Below are positions 1-10,942 of a stretch of DNA of 64,000 bases, piece after piece (the first letter of the stretch is position 1; each line of letters opens with the position of its first letter). Below the pieces are notes generated by a model, which saw only the letters and a list, made by a program, of their open reading frames with translations, had not been told where the DNA came from and did no database searches. The DNA is from Dactylis glomerata (taxonomy: Eukaryota > Streptophyta > Magnoliopsida > Poales > Poaceae): NCBI GenBank assembly GCA_007115705.1, contig QXEO01002115.1:1193227-1257226 (forward strand), in the 5' to 3' direction. The position numbers were made by a program, and so were the translations under genes.

Positions 1-2895
1 AAAAGCACTCTTGGGAGATAACCCAATATTTTGTTTTTAGTACTTTTTCTTTTATTTGAGTCTTGGAAGTCATTACTACTGTAATGACTGCTCCTTATCC
101 TTTTTATTTCGTTTTTGTGCCTAGAGAAGCCTCTAATTTGAGCGAGGTAAAGATTTGGGGATGTTGCTGTCCTGAAACTGTTTTCGGTGCTGCACCGTAA
201 ACATTCGTATAAATTCTCTGTTTATCTTTTGGACCTGATATTTCTTGTGCATATGCCCCAGGTTATATCCAAACTTTTGTTAGTTGAACACTTTTTTATT
301 TGAGCAACAGAAAACCCCTAAAAATTCAGCCTTTGTCAGCTGTTCTGTTTTGACAGATTTCTGCCAATATTTGTTTTTGCCACTTTATCGCTTTCTTTGC
401 GAGTTCTTTTGATCACGGAACTCTTGTGGAAGTTGCTACAGTAGTATTTACTTTATATGTGGTGGTTTTGAGTTGAAACCTGAAGCAAAAAGAGGTTGAT
501 TATATGTTATGCCTACACTAATGTTGCTAATAGATTTGTGTTTAGTTTTGTATGAAGGAAGTTTTCAAGTGTAGGGATTGGAGAATGATGAGATGAGTTG
601 AAGAATGGACAAAAGCTCAAGCTTGGGGATGCCCATGCATAACCCTAAGAAATATCCAAGAAGTACAAGCGTCAAAGCTTGGGGATGCCCCCGAGGCACC
701 CCTTCTTCATCGGCAAAAATCAGGTCACCTTTCAAGACACTATATTTTTATTGCTTCATGCACTATGTGTTTTTCTTGGAGCGTCAGTTGTTTTAGTTTT
801 CTTAGTTTGTTAGTTTGTTTTGTTTTCTGCAATAAATGGTTGGACCCCAACAAATTTCCTTTGGAGGAGATGGACTTGTTTTCATTTGCAAAAGAACACT
901 CAGTTTTTCACTCTTATCGTTCATGTGTTCTTCTTTTTCTGCTACTGCTTTTGGTTTTCATTTTCGCCTTGATTTGTGTTCAGACCTTGTCATATCTTTT
1001 CATCAAGGTGTATTTTTGCCTCTGATCTTTATTGGTTTTCATCAAAAGAGGTGTCTTAAAAAATTTCAAATGGTGTTGGAAAAGAGAAAAAGCTTTGTGC
1101 AAAATAGTGGTATAAGAAGGAGCTGTGTAGACTGCGGCTTAGGCTTTTTCATGTCATGCTTGATGTCTTTTTGATAGTATGCTTAGTGGTTTTGCTGTAG
1201 CATGACTTGTCTCAAATAACTGAGATTGCTTAATGAGCCTTTGAAAAAATCATGCGTTGTTTTTATTGTATGGAAGCATTATTTTGGTTTTCTCCTTTAT
1301 GCTTTATTTGGGTTGACTTGGCGCATGCTCACACATGTTAGACTCATACAAAGTCGCCAATAGCCTTCATGATCATTTAGTTTTTGACTTTTGATGCTAT
1401 CTTATGCTTCTTTTAATGTCGCTTTGTCGCTTTGCATGATTATGGCCATTATTGCTCTCTTAGTTGGTCGCTCCCTGTCTTTTGCTAGCCCTCGCCTTGT
1501 ACTGAGTATGAGCTCTACTCGTGCATCCAACTCCTAAAAGCCAAAGTATTCCAAAGTGTCCACCATACATACCTACTAGCAATTTGCTATTCCAAGTAAA
1601 TTTGACTTGCTTTTATTTTCTCTTCAAATTAAACTCTTACCAGTGTTATGCGAAATTCGGTCAGTAAAGCTCTCACGAACCGGAAGGCACACTTTACTTT
1701 TTCTGGTTCTTAAAAATTTGACATTGTGGTCTCTTATGTTGAGTTGTTATGCTTGCAAGTTGTAAGTTGGAGACTAGCCCAGCCATGCAGTCATGGGCAA
1801 GCTTTCAACATTGCACTTCTCTTTTGAGTTGATATCGTGATCTTTCGTTTATGGATGCCCGCGGTGTGAAATGAATTGGGAAACTTGTGAGGATCATGGA
1901 TTTTTTATATGTGTTAGGGAAACACCGGGCCGCCAATCTAAGCCATGCATAATTCATGGTGGAAATTTGCAGCATACCCATGGTGAACATACGATGACGC
2001 ATCTCACAATAAAAAGCTAAACAAAAGGCAAATAAAAGAGATGTCGAGGTGTTCATTGTCTGCTTGTCCTGTCATTTTGGTGTGGGCTTGTTCCATGTTA
2101 TCGGGCACGGAGGTACCCCATTGGCGGTTCTCAATGATATGCATATATTTACAATGACAAGAGCCTTGCTTGGGACTCTAAGTAAAGTAGCATGAGGTTT
2201 GGGTACTTGTATTCATGGGACACGAGGTTTTCAACTTATGATTTGTCAAGCATCTGCATCATAATTGTTCTCACATTAACTTTAACCATTCGAGATGCTT
2301 ATGATGGGGGCAATGAGAGCTCAAAGCCGGTAAGTACCATAATTTTTGAAGGTTATAAAACTTGCAATCACTGCTTCCCTCTGCGAAGGGTCTTTCTTCT
2401 ACTTTTATGTTGAGTCACCACCTTCTTTCTTTATGCACCATTAAGAGAGCATAGTTGTCATTCTTAGTGCAATATGCATTGTCCCAAAGTTCATTGATTG
2501 ATTCATGATGATTGGTTTCACTTGTTCTTAAATTATTTGTATCTAGTCGCCCTTTTAAACTTAAAGGTGTCCTATGCATTTATGTTTTGCTCTCTTTGAA
2601 GGACAAGCTGAAAACCATTTGTATGTTTTTCCTTATGATTTGAACACACATTGGCTTTCATTGTTTCATTTTCATGATCTTTTGTTTGTGTTCAATTGCA
2701 TGTTTACAACATGGTTGCTAAGTTTCTTATTGTCATGATTATATCTTCATGCCCATGTTTTAAGTTCTTATGATCCCAGCTCACCAATGCTTACATATAT
2801 GATCAAGATTGTGTAGGTGCATGTCACCTCAAAAATTATTCTTTTGTTATCACTTACCTACTAGAGGATGAGTAGGAGTTAAGCTTGGGGATGCT
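1..2895 (+). mobile_element. Athila-like gypsy element A: non-coding 3' internal region
   Basis: This is the 3' part of the internal region of a gypsy retrotransposon whose 5' part lies outside the window. It matches 8026 onward with an offset of about 8025, so it is the same family as the element at 4117-9649. I find no frame resembling a known protein; short frames here are T-rich chance frames. It leads directly into a polypurine tract (2881-2895) and an LTR start at 2896. A PPT-like 15-mer, AAGCTTGGGGATGCC, occurs at 619-633 and 675-689 and again, with one change, as the real PPT. A long 3' region without reverse transcriptase is typical of RT-less Triticeae Athila-type families such as Sabrina, WHAM or Sukkula; I cannot say which one this is. 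Confidence 0.7.
2881..2895 (+). other. Polypurine tract of element A
   Basis: AAGCTTGGGGATGCT directly precedes the TGATACATCTC start of the LTR at 2896. The purine-rich GGGGATG core is the expected primer for plus-strand DNA synthesis. Confidence 0.7.
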
Positions 2896-4116
2896 TGATA
2901 CATCTCAAACGTACCTATAATTTTTGATGCTCCATGCTTGTTTTTACACCATTTGCCTAATGTTTCGTTACATTTAGTGGCACTTTTATGCATTTTCCGG
3001 AACTAACCTATTAACAAGTTGCCACAGTGCCAGTTTCCTGTTTTTTGCTATTTTTGTGTTTTAGAAGTGATACACAGGAAATATTCTCAGAATCGGATGA
3101 AACAAGTTCCTGAAGTCATATTTTACCCGAAAGCTTCCAGAGATCCGAAGGAGAGAAAGAGAGGGGCCACCAGGGCCCCACATGCCAGGCTCGCGCGGCC
3201 AGGGCCCTGGCCGCGCTGCCTAGGGGTGAGGGCGCCTGGGCCCTCCTCTGACATCGCCCCTTCACCTATAAAGACCCCCCGACGGAAAAAAACCTAAGTA
3301 CCCGATCAGATTTCCAGAACACATCGCGATCCGCCACCACCGTCGACCCAAAGATCGGGAGGGTCCAGAAGCTCTTCCCGACACCCTGCCGGAGAGGGGA
3401 ATCGCCACCGGAGGTCTTCTTCATCGCCATGCTTGCCTTCGGAGCGATGAGTGAGTAGTCTACCTTGGACTATGGGTCCATAGCAGTAGCTAGATGGTTG
3501 TCTTCTCCACCATGTGCTTCATGTTTAGATCTCATGAGCTGCCCTTCATGATTGAGATCACCGTTATGTAATTCTATGATGTTGGTTTGTTGGGATCCGA
3601 TGAATATTGGTGTTTATGATTAAGTTGCTGTACTAAATATTATCTTTTGTTATCTCTATGTTGTTTATGATCTTGCATGCTCTCCGTTGTTAGTAGCTAT
3701 CTTGGCCGAGTAGTTGCTAGTGACTCCAAGAGGGGGTATTTATGCTCGATAGTGGGTTCATGTCTCTATTTCACCTGGGGGAGTGACAGAAACCTCTAAG
3801 GTGGTAGATGTGATGTTGCTACTAGGGAGAAAACAACATTCATATGCTCAAGGGCATATGCTTTGTTTACATTACACACTTTGCTTAATGCAATTATGTG
3901 TTGTTCGCAACTTAATACTCATGGGGTGTTCGGACGATATCCCCGTGGGTGGATTATTAGTCATAGATGCAGTTGGATGGCGGTCTATGTATTTTGTTGT
4001 AATGCCCAGAGTAAATCTCATAGTGATCTTCTTGACATATCACGTTATCTTTATTCTATCAATTGCCCAACTGTAATTTGTTTACCCAGCATGTTATTTT
4101 ATCTATGGAGAGACAC
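2896..4116 (+). mobile_element. 3' LTR of element A, cut short at its 3' end
   Basis: It begins TGATACATCTCAAACG after a polypurine tract. It aligns with the LTR at 4117 but stops at 4116, where the next LTR starts with the same TGATACATCTC; the sister LTR continues for roughly 370 more bases. The U3 section (about 3120-3300) has diverged visibly from the sister copy, so these are two old family members rather than the two ends of a recent insertion. A TATA-like TATAAAG lies at 3267-3273. Confidence 0.75.
3267..3273 (+). promoter_or_regulatory. TATA-like box of LTR A
   Basis: TATAAAG sits at the end of the GC-rich U3 section, at the place where TATAAGT (4497-4503) sits in the sister LTR. Conservation of position supports a role as the LTR promoter. 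Confidence 0.5.
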
Positions 4117-5707
4117 TGATACATCTCAAACGTATCTATAATTTTTGATGCTCCATGCTTGTTTTTACACCATTTGCCTATTGTTTCGTTACACTTAGTG
4201 GCATTTTTATGCATTTCCAGGAACTAACCTATTAACAAGTGCCACAGTGCCCGTTTCCTGTTTTCTGCTGTTTTTGTGTTTCAAAAGTGATACACAGGAA
4301 ATATTCTCGGAATTGGACGAAACAAGTTCCTGAAGTCATATTTCACCGGGGAGCTCCCAAACATCCGAAGACCTGACGGAGGGGGGCCACGTGGCCCCCA
4401 CACACAGGGGCGGCGCGGCCTGGCCCCTGGCCGCGCCACCCCCTTGTGAGGCCGCGTGGCTCCACCTCTGACAGCCCCCTTTCGCCTATAAGTACCCCCT
4501 GACGAGAAAAACCTAAGGGCCCGATCAGTTTTCCAGAATACATCACGATCCGCCGCCGCCGTCGACCCGAAGATCGGGAGGGTCCAGAAGCTCTTCCCGG
4601 CACCCTGCCGGAGAGGGGAATCGCCACCGGAGGTCTTCTTCATCGCCATGCTTGCCTCCGGAGCGATGAGTGAGTAGTCTACCTTGGACTATGGGTCCAT
4701 AGCAGTAGCTAGATGGTTGTCTTCTCCACCATGTGCTTCATGTTTAGATCTCATGAGCTGCCCTACATGATTGAGATCACCGTTATGTAATTCTATGATG
4801 TTGGTTTGTTGGGATCCGATGAATATTGGTGTTTATGATTAAGTTGCTGTACTAAATTATATCTTTTGTTATCTCTATGTTGTTTATGATCTTGCATGCT
4901 CTTCGTTGTTAGTAGCTATCTTGGCCGAGTAGTTGCTAGTGACTCCAAGAGGGGGTATTTATGCTCGATAGTGGGTTCATGCCTCTATTTCACCTGGGGG
5001 AGTGACAGAAACCTCTAAGGTGGTAGATGTGCTGTTGCTACTAGGGAGAAAACAACATTCATATGCTCGAGGGCATATGCTTTGTTTACATTACACACTT
5101 TGCTTAATGCAATTATCTGTTGTTCGCAACTTAATACTTTCGGGGTGTTCGGATGATATCCCTGGGGGTGGATTATTAGTCATAGATGCAGTTGGATGGC
5201 GGTCTATGTATTTTGTTGTAATGCCCAGAGTAAATCTCATAGTGATCTTCTTGACATATCACGTTATCTTTATTCTATCAATTGCCCAACTGTAATTTGT
5301 TTACCCAGCATGTTATTTATCTATGGAGAGACACCACTAGTGAACTGTGGACCCCGGTCCTATTTTAATCATATTGCAATCACCTATTTACTTTTCCCGT
5401 ACTGTTTACTTTACTCGCATATTACTATTGTTTTCCACTCGATACACTCATAACCTTTGTTTCAAGCAAACCGGTGAGATTGACAACCTCATCGCAAGTT
5501 GGGAGCAAAGTATTTGTCTGTGTGTGTGCAGGTTCCATAACACCTTCAGTCGTCGCCATCTCTCCTCTCCTGATCGATAAACCTTGGTTTCTTAACTGAG
5601 GGAAAACTCGCCGCTACACTCATCATACCTTCCTCTTGGGGTTCCCAACGGGCTGGTCATTCACCACGCACAAGGACTTACTGCTCCAACGTCAACTAAA
5701 CGCCACA
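4117..5707 (+). mobile_element. 5' LTR of Athila-like element B
   Basis: It starts TGATACATCTCAAACG and probably ends ...CGCCACA at about 5707, giving TG...CA ends; the 3' limit is uncertain by some tens of bases. A primer binding site follows at 5747. U3 carries a TATAAGT box at 4497-4503. It is joined head to tail to the cut LTR of element A. The last ~370 bp (CACTAGTGAACTGTGG onward from 5335) are missing from the first LTR. Confidence 0.7.
4497..4503 (+). promoter_or_regulatory. TATA-like box of LTR B
   Basis: TATAAGT at the end of the GC-rich U3 portion, at the position equivalent to TATAAAG in LTR A. Confidence 0.5.
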
Positions 5708-5746
5708 GTCTTTTCTGGCGCCATCACCAAGTAGCAGCCTCTTTTC

Positions 5747-5764
5747 TGGCGCCGTTGCCGGGGA
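5747..5764 (+). other. Primer binding site, tRNA-Asp type (Athila lineage)
   Basis: TGGCGCCGTTGCCGGGGA is the PBS typical of Athila-type plant gypsy elements and is complementary to a tRNA-Asp 3' end. Its first 13 bases with flank (CTTTTCTGGCGCC) also occur 31 bp upstream at 5710-5722, a partial duplication of the PBS region. Confidence 0.85.
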
Positions 5765-5924
5765 GGAAGAGAAGACTTCTGCGAGGGGAGTTTTCGCATA
5801 CACATTCTTTACTTTGTTATTGTTTTGCTTTACTTTATTTTACCTGCATTGCTTTTTATCAAAAACCCAAAAAAATTAGAATCTTTGGTAGCTGTTTTTA
5901 CTTGTTTACTTTCGTTTTGCTAAA

Positions 5925-7988
5925 ATGGCCAATCCTGAAAACACCAAGTTGTGTGACTTTACTAGCACAAACAATGGTGACTTTATCTGCACTCCTATTG
6001 CACCACCTGCTACTGCTGCAAACTTTTATGAGATTAAGCCTGCTTTATTGAACCTTGTTATGAAAGAGCAATTTTCTGGTGCTAGTACTGAAGATGCTGC
6101 AGCTCATCTCAACAATTTTGTTGAGCTATGTGAGATGCAGAAGTATAAAGATGTTGATAGTGATATTATTAAGCTCAAGCTGTTTCCTTTTTCTTTGAGA
6201 GGAAAAACTAAAGATTGGTTGCTGTCTTTGACTAAGAATAGTATTGATTCATGGGCTAAGTGTAAGGATGCTTTTATTGGTAGATACTATCCTCTTGCTA
6301 AGATTATTGCTTTGCGCAGCAATATTATGAAGTTTACTCAGTTTGATAATGAACATGTTGCTCAGGCTTGGGAAAGAATGAAATCTATGGTAAAGAATTG
6401 CCCCACTCATGGACTGACTACTTGGATGATTATCCAAACTTTTTATGCAGGACTGAATTTTTCTTCAAGGAACCTACTTGATTCAGCTGCTAGAGGCACT
6501 TTTATGACCCTTACCTTGGGCGCCGCATCAAAGTTACTCGACAACATGATGGTAAATTATTCCGAATGGCACACCGAGAGAGCTCCACAAGGTAAGAAGG
6601 TAAATTCTGTTGAGGAAACCTCTTCCTTGAATGATAAGATTGATACCATTATGGCTATGCTTGCTAATGATAGGACTCATGTTGATCCTAATAATGTTCC
6701 TTTGGCCTCTCTGGTTGCTCAAGAAGAGCAAGTTGATGTGAATTTCATTAGAACCAATAATTTTAACAACAATGCTTATAGGAACAATTTTGCTAGTAAC
6801 AATTATAGGCCGTATCCTTCTACCAATGGTAATGGTTATGGTAACTCTTATGGTAATTCCTACAACAACACTAGGGCCGCGCCCTCCGAGCTTAAGGTAA
6901 TGCTCAAGGACTTCATCGGTAAGCAAACTGCTTTTAATAAGTCTGTTGAGGAAAAATTAGGCAAAATTGATATTCTTGCTTCTAAAGTTGATAGCCTTGC
7001 TCATGATGTTGAACTTCTGAAATTAAAAGTGTTTCCTAATGATGTGAAAGTGAGCAATATTGTTGCTTCCGCTAATGTTATCCAAGTTGGAATTGATGAA
7101 AATATTAGATTGTTAGCGGAATTGCAAGCCATGTGGGAAAGAGAAGATGAGATGGCTAGAGAGACCAAGGTATGTACCATTACTACCTCTAATGATGTTG
7201 CTCCTACTGATAGCAACCCCCTTACTTTGATTGGTATAGAGAAAACTCCCACTCCTTGTGTTAAAAAGCCTAAAACTGCCAAAACTTTTTCTCAAAAGAG
7301 TGCTGAAATTTTTCGGAGTGTGGGAGATGATAGCTCTATTTGTTTTAATGATTTTGATGTTGATGGCTGCAACATATCTGAAGTTATTTTGTTCTTGCAA
7401 AAGCTTGCTTTGACTCCCAATGCTAGTTCTTTAAATATTGCTTTTACTAAGCATATTACCAATGCTCTCATAAAGATTAGGGATGAAAAGTTGAAGCAAA
7501 AAGCCTCCGTTCCCAAGAAGTTAGAAGATGGTTGGGAACCCATCATTGATATGCATGTTAATGGATATGATTGTCATGCTTTATGTGATCTAGGTGCTAG
7601 TATTTCTATCATGCCTAGAAAGATTTATGACATGCTTGATTTACCACCGCTTGAAAAGTGTTATTTCGATGTTCCTATTGCTGATGTTGCTAAGAAGAAA
7701 CCTTTGGGAAGGATTAATGATGTTCTTATTGTGGTTAACAATAACCTTGTTCCCGTTGATTTTCTTGTTATGGACGTTGAATGCCATGCTTCATGTCCTA
7801 TTATTTTGGGAAGACCCTTTCTTTGAACTGTAGGTGCTATCATTGATATGAGGGAAGGCACAATCAAATATCAATTTCCACTAAAGAAAGGTATGGAACA
7901 CTTCCCTAGGAAAAGAAAGAAATTACTTTTTGACTCTATTCTTAGTGCAAATTATGAGCTTGATGCTTCATCTCTTGATATTACTTGA
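5925..7988 (+). pseudogene. gag-protease polyprotein of element B, one in-frame stop
   Basis: One frame of 688 codons from ATG 5925 to TGA 7986-7988, interrupted by a single TGA at 7824-7826. The N-terminal ~220 residues look like a Ty3/gypsy retrotransposon gag (helix-rich, with the motif FPFSLRGKTKDWLLSL). A low-complexity Asn/Tyr/Gly stretch follows near residues 280-320, then a coiled-coil-like Lys/Glu region. The C-terminus has an aspartic-protease-like fold: YDCHALCDLGASISIMP (the D-L-G-A-S form of the D-S/T-G-A catalytic loop), ending in the ILGRPFL signature. No zinc knuckle, reverse transcriptase or integrase follows, so the element is non-autonomous and must borrow them. The stop falls right after GRPFL, where an Arg codon (CGA) would fit; a C-to-T change would explain it. 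Frame and homologous sequence continue to 7988. Confidence 0.8.
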
Positions 7989-9649
7989 TTCGCAATTTTC
8001 TGCGCCTTGCTCAAAGGCGTTAAAGAAAAGCACTCTTGGGAGATAACCCAATGTTTACTTTTCAGTACTTTTTCTTTTATTTGAGTCTTGGAAGTCATTA
8101 CTACTGTAATGACCGCTCCTTATCTTGTTTATTTCGTTTTTGTGCCAAGAGAAGCCTCTAATTCGAGCGAGGTAAAGATTTGGGGTTATTGCTGTCCTGA
8201 AACTGTTTTCGGTGCTGCACCGTAAAAATTCGTATAAATTCTCTGTTTATCTTTTGGACCTGCGATTTCTTGTGCTTATGCCCCAGGTTATATCCAAACT
8301 TTTCTTAGTTGAACACTTTTTGATTTGAGCAACAGAAAATCCCTCAAAAATTCGTCCTTTATCAGCTGTTCTGTTTTGACAGATTTCTGCCAATATTCGT
8401 TTTTGCCACTTTATCGCTTTCTTTTGAGTTCTTTTTGATCATGGAACTTTTTGGGAAGTTGCTACAGTAGTATATACTTTATATGTGGTAGTTTTGAGTT
8501 TAAACCTGAAGCTAAAGGAGGTTGAATATATTTTATGCTTACACTAATGTTGCTAATAGAATTGTGTTTAGTTTTGTATGAAGGAAGTTTTCAAGTGTAG
8601 GGATTGGAGAATGATGAGATGAGTTGAAGAATGGACAAAAGCTCAAGCTTGGGGATGCCCATGCATCACCCCAAGAAATATCCAAGAAGTACAAGCGTCA
8701 AAGCTTGGGGATGCCCCCGAGGCACCCCTTCTTCATCGGCAAAAATCAGGTCACCTTTCAAAACACTATATTTTTATTGCTTCATGCACTATGTGTTTTT
8801 CTTGGAGCGTCAGTTGTTTTAGTTTTCTTAGTTTGTTAGTTTGTTTGTTTGCTACAATAAATGGTTGGACCCCAACAAATTTCCTTTGGAGGAGATGTAC
8901 TCGTTTTCATTTGCAAAGAATGCTCTAGTTTTCACTCTTATTCAAAATCGAGCATTCTACTTTTTCTGCTACTGCTTTTGGTTTTCGATTTCGCCTTGAT
9001 ATGCGTTCAGATCTTTTCATATCTTTTCATCAAGGTGTATTTTTGCCTCTGATCTTTATTGGTTTTCATCAAAAGAGGTGTTTATAAAAATTTTAAATGG
9101 TGTTGGAAAAGAGAAAAAGCTTTGTGCAAAATAGTGGTACAAGAAGGAGCTTGTGTAGACTGCGGCTTAGGCTTTTTCATGTCATGCTTGATGTCTTTTT
9201 GATAGTATGCTTAGTGGTTTTGCTGTAGCATGACTTGTCTCAAATAACTGAGATTGCTTAATGAGCCTTTGAAAAAATCATGCGTTGTTTTTATTGTATG
9301 GAAGCATTATTTTGGTTTTCTCCTTGATGCTTTATTTGGGTTGACTTGGCGAATGCTCACACATGTTAGACTCTTACAAAGTCGCCATTAGCCTTCATGA
9401 TCATTTAGTTTTTGACTTTTGATGCCATCTTATGCTTCTTTTAATGTCGCTTTGTCGCTTTGCATGATTATGGCCATTATTGCTCTCTTAGTCGGTCGCT
9501 CCCAGTCTTTTGCTAGCCCTCACCTTGTACTGAGTATGAGCTCTACTCGTGCATCCAACTCCTAAAAGCCAAAGTTTGCCATTGTGTCCACTATAAATTC
9601 CTATGCATGGTATTTGTAAGCCATTCCAAAGTAAATGCTCATGTGCTAC
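7989..9649 (+). mobile_element. Non-coding 3' internal region of element B, cut by gypsy insertion
   Basis: From 8026 it matches positions 1 to ~1600 at roughly 95% by eye. The PPT-like 15-mers recur at 8645-8659 and 8701-8715. No credible coding frame is present. The region stops at 9649, where the LTR of a minus-strand gypsy begins. Judging from element A, about 1.3 kb of this region and the 3' LTR should follow, but they are not found elsewhere in the window. Confidence 0.7.
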
Positions 9650-10020
9650 TGTCGATGGATTTCGTGTCGCAAGAACACGGGGTACCACGCGACGGACCCG
9701 AAGATTCGAACGCAGGGGGCTGAACGTGTGAGATCTTGGATCGCAACGAAACACGGTGACGGAAGCCTCGATTGTCGGACGCGCAACACACTGCAGAGAG
9801 GGAGACCGAGCTTTACCCAGGTTCAGGGCCCTCGTGGTGAGGTAAAACCCCTACTTCCTGCCTTCTTGTATTACGACGCGACACCTCGCGAGGAGTACAA
9901 GGCCTTGGTTACAAAGCTCTAGCTGGCCAGAGGTTGAAGAACCTGCGTGCCCAACTAGCAGCTTGAAGACGACGGAGATCAGATTAGCCCGGATCCCCTC
10001 TAAGGGGTGGCCTCCCCTCC

Positions 10021-10027
10021 TTTTATA
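10021..10027 (-). promoter_or_regulatory. TATA box of gypsy LTR (minus strand)
   Basis: Minus strand reads TATAAAAGGAGGGG, a good plant TATA box about 540 bp into the LTR. It would drive the genomic transcript in the intact element; here it sits in the surviving 3' LTR. Confidence 0.55.
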
Positions 10028-10435
10028 GCGCCAAGGTCCTCCTTCCCCTTATCTTCTTGGGGAAGGGGTTGCCACACACGGCCAAGGAGGGAGGACAGCT
10101 ATAGACTAGGTTCTTCTGTAGACTTGGTCTTCGTAGGGCAGTGGCGCCGGTCCACAGGAGTGGGTGGAGGAGGCTGACGTCCTCCTCTGGTGCCCTGCAC
10201 CGTCCATGCTATTTTTAGGGGGGTGGCCAACTGCCACTGTGCCGCTTTGGGCAGGCACGGAGAAAGTTGGTCTCCTCCCTGTCGGGGGTAGCGTGGACGG
10301 TACGCGGTCTTCTGCCCGTTGCCCTTCTTGCTCCGCACGAAAACGTGCTAGGCTGACGTGGGCGTACCTCCTCTCCTCACCAGCAGGGGCTCGTGAGGAG
10401 GTCTTCTGGTCCTTAGCGGTTTCTGTCGTCGTTCT

Positions 10436-10460
10436 CCTCACGAGGCGCCTCCTCGTGAGG
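10436..10460. repeat. Perfect 10-bp stem hairpin in gypsy LTR
   Basis: CCTCACGAGG, a 5-base spacer CGCCT, then CCTCGTGAGG. The same CTCGTGAGG/CTCACGAGG words recur elsewhere in the element (10390s, 12440-12462, 16038), suggesting a dispersed element-specific motif. Confidence 0.7.
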
Positions 10461-10568
10461 GTCTTCTCCGAAGCGAAGATTGTTGATTATCTCCTGGGCT
10501 GAAGATGGGCCGATGACGGGGCCCAGGAGCAGGTGGACCGGGATACCCCGGTATCCATTACACCGACA

Positions 10569-10580
10569 GTAGCCCCCGGG
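10569..10580 (-). other. Polypurine tract of gypsy element (minus strand)
   Basis: Minus strand CCCGGGGGCTAC immediately precedes the LTR start TGTCGGTGT, the expected place for the plus-strand primer. Confidence 0.6.
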
Positions 10581-10862
10581 AGCCCGGCCCACAACGCGCC
10601 CTCTTGAGGAAGCGAAGGGTCGGGGGCCCCCGAAGCTGCTGGGCCCTCCAACGGCACGCGTCAACCGCGCGGTCAGAGGACCATGTGAAGATGCAGAGGC
10701 TGCGGACACGTGCCGTGGCCGCAGCTGGTGAGACGAAACGGCGGCGACGCTACAGTCTCCGAGGCGTCATCCATCATAATGATGCGTCGCTTGACTGCAG
10801 AGCGCTGCGCCAACGCTTCGGTTCCCGCGCTGGGATTTGACGCATCGACGCTGGATGATCCC

Positions 10863-10870
10863 CTTAAATA
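10863..10870 (+). promoter_or_regulatory. TATA-like box upstream of antisense gene
   Basis: CTTAAATA lies 73 bp before the ATG at 10943, followed by a pyrimidine-rich CTTC/CTCC leader typical of plant 5'UTRs. Spacing suits a transcription start near 10895-10900. No transcript data are available. Confidence 0.4.
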
Positions 10871-10942
10871 GGTCCTCCTCGAGACCGTCGGCACTTCACC
10901 TCCTTCCTCCAGTGCCACTTCTGCTTCTTCTTCCCTGAGAGC

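Larger units (their letters stand above)
9650..10568 (-). mobile_element. 3' LTR of minus-strand gypsy element
   Basis: Read on the minus strand it starts TGTCGGTGT and ends CCATCGACA, giving TGTCG...CGACA ends. A polypurine tract (minus strand CCCGGGGGCTAC) lies directly upstream. It carries a minus-strand TATA box (10021-10027) and a perfect 10-bp hairpin (10436-10460). GCTAC at 9645-9649 is the possible left target-site duplication; the partner cannot be checked because the 5' end of the element is missing. Confidence 0.75.

Noticed and set aside
3019..3297. 92-codon frame in the first LTR
   Set aside because: The sister LTR does not preserve it and it spans the U3 promoter region.
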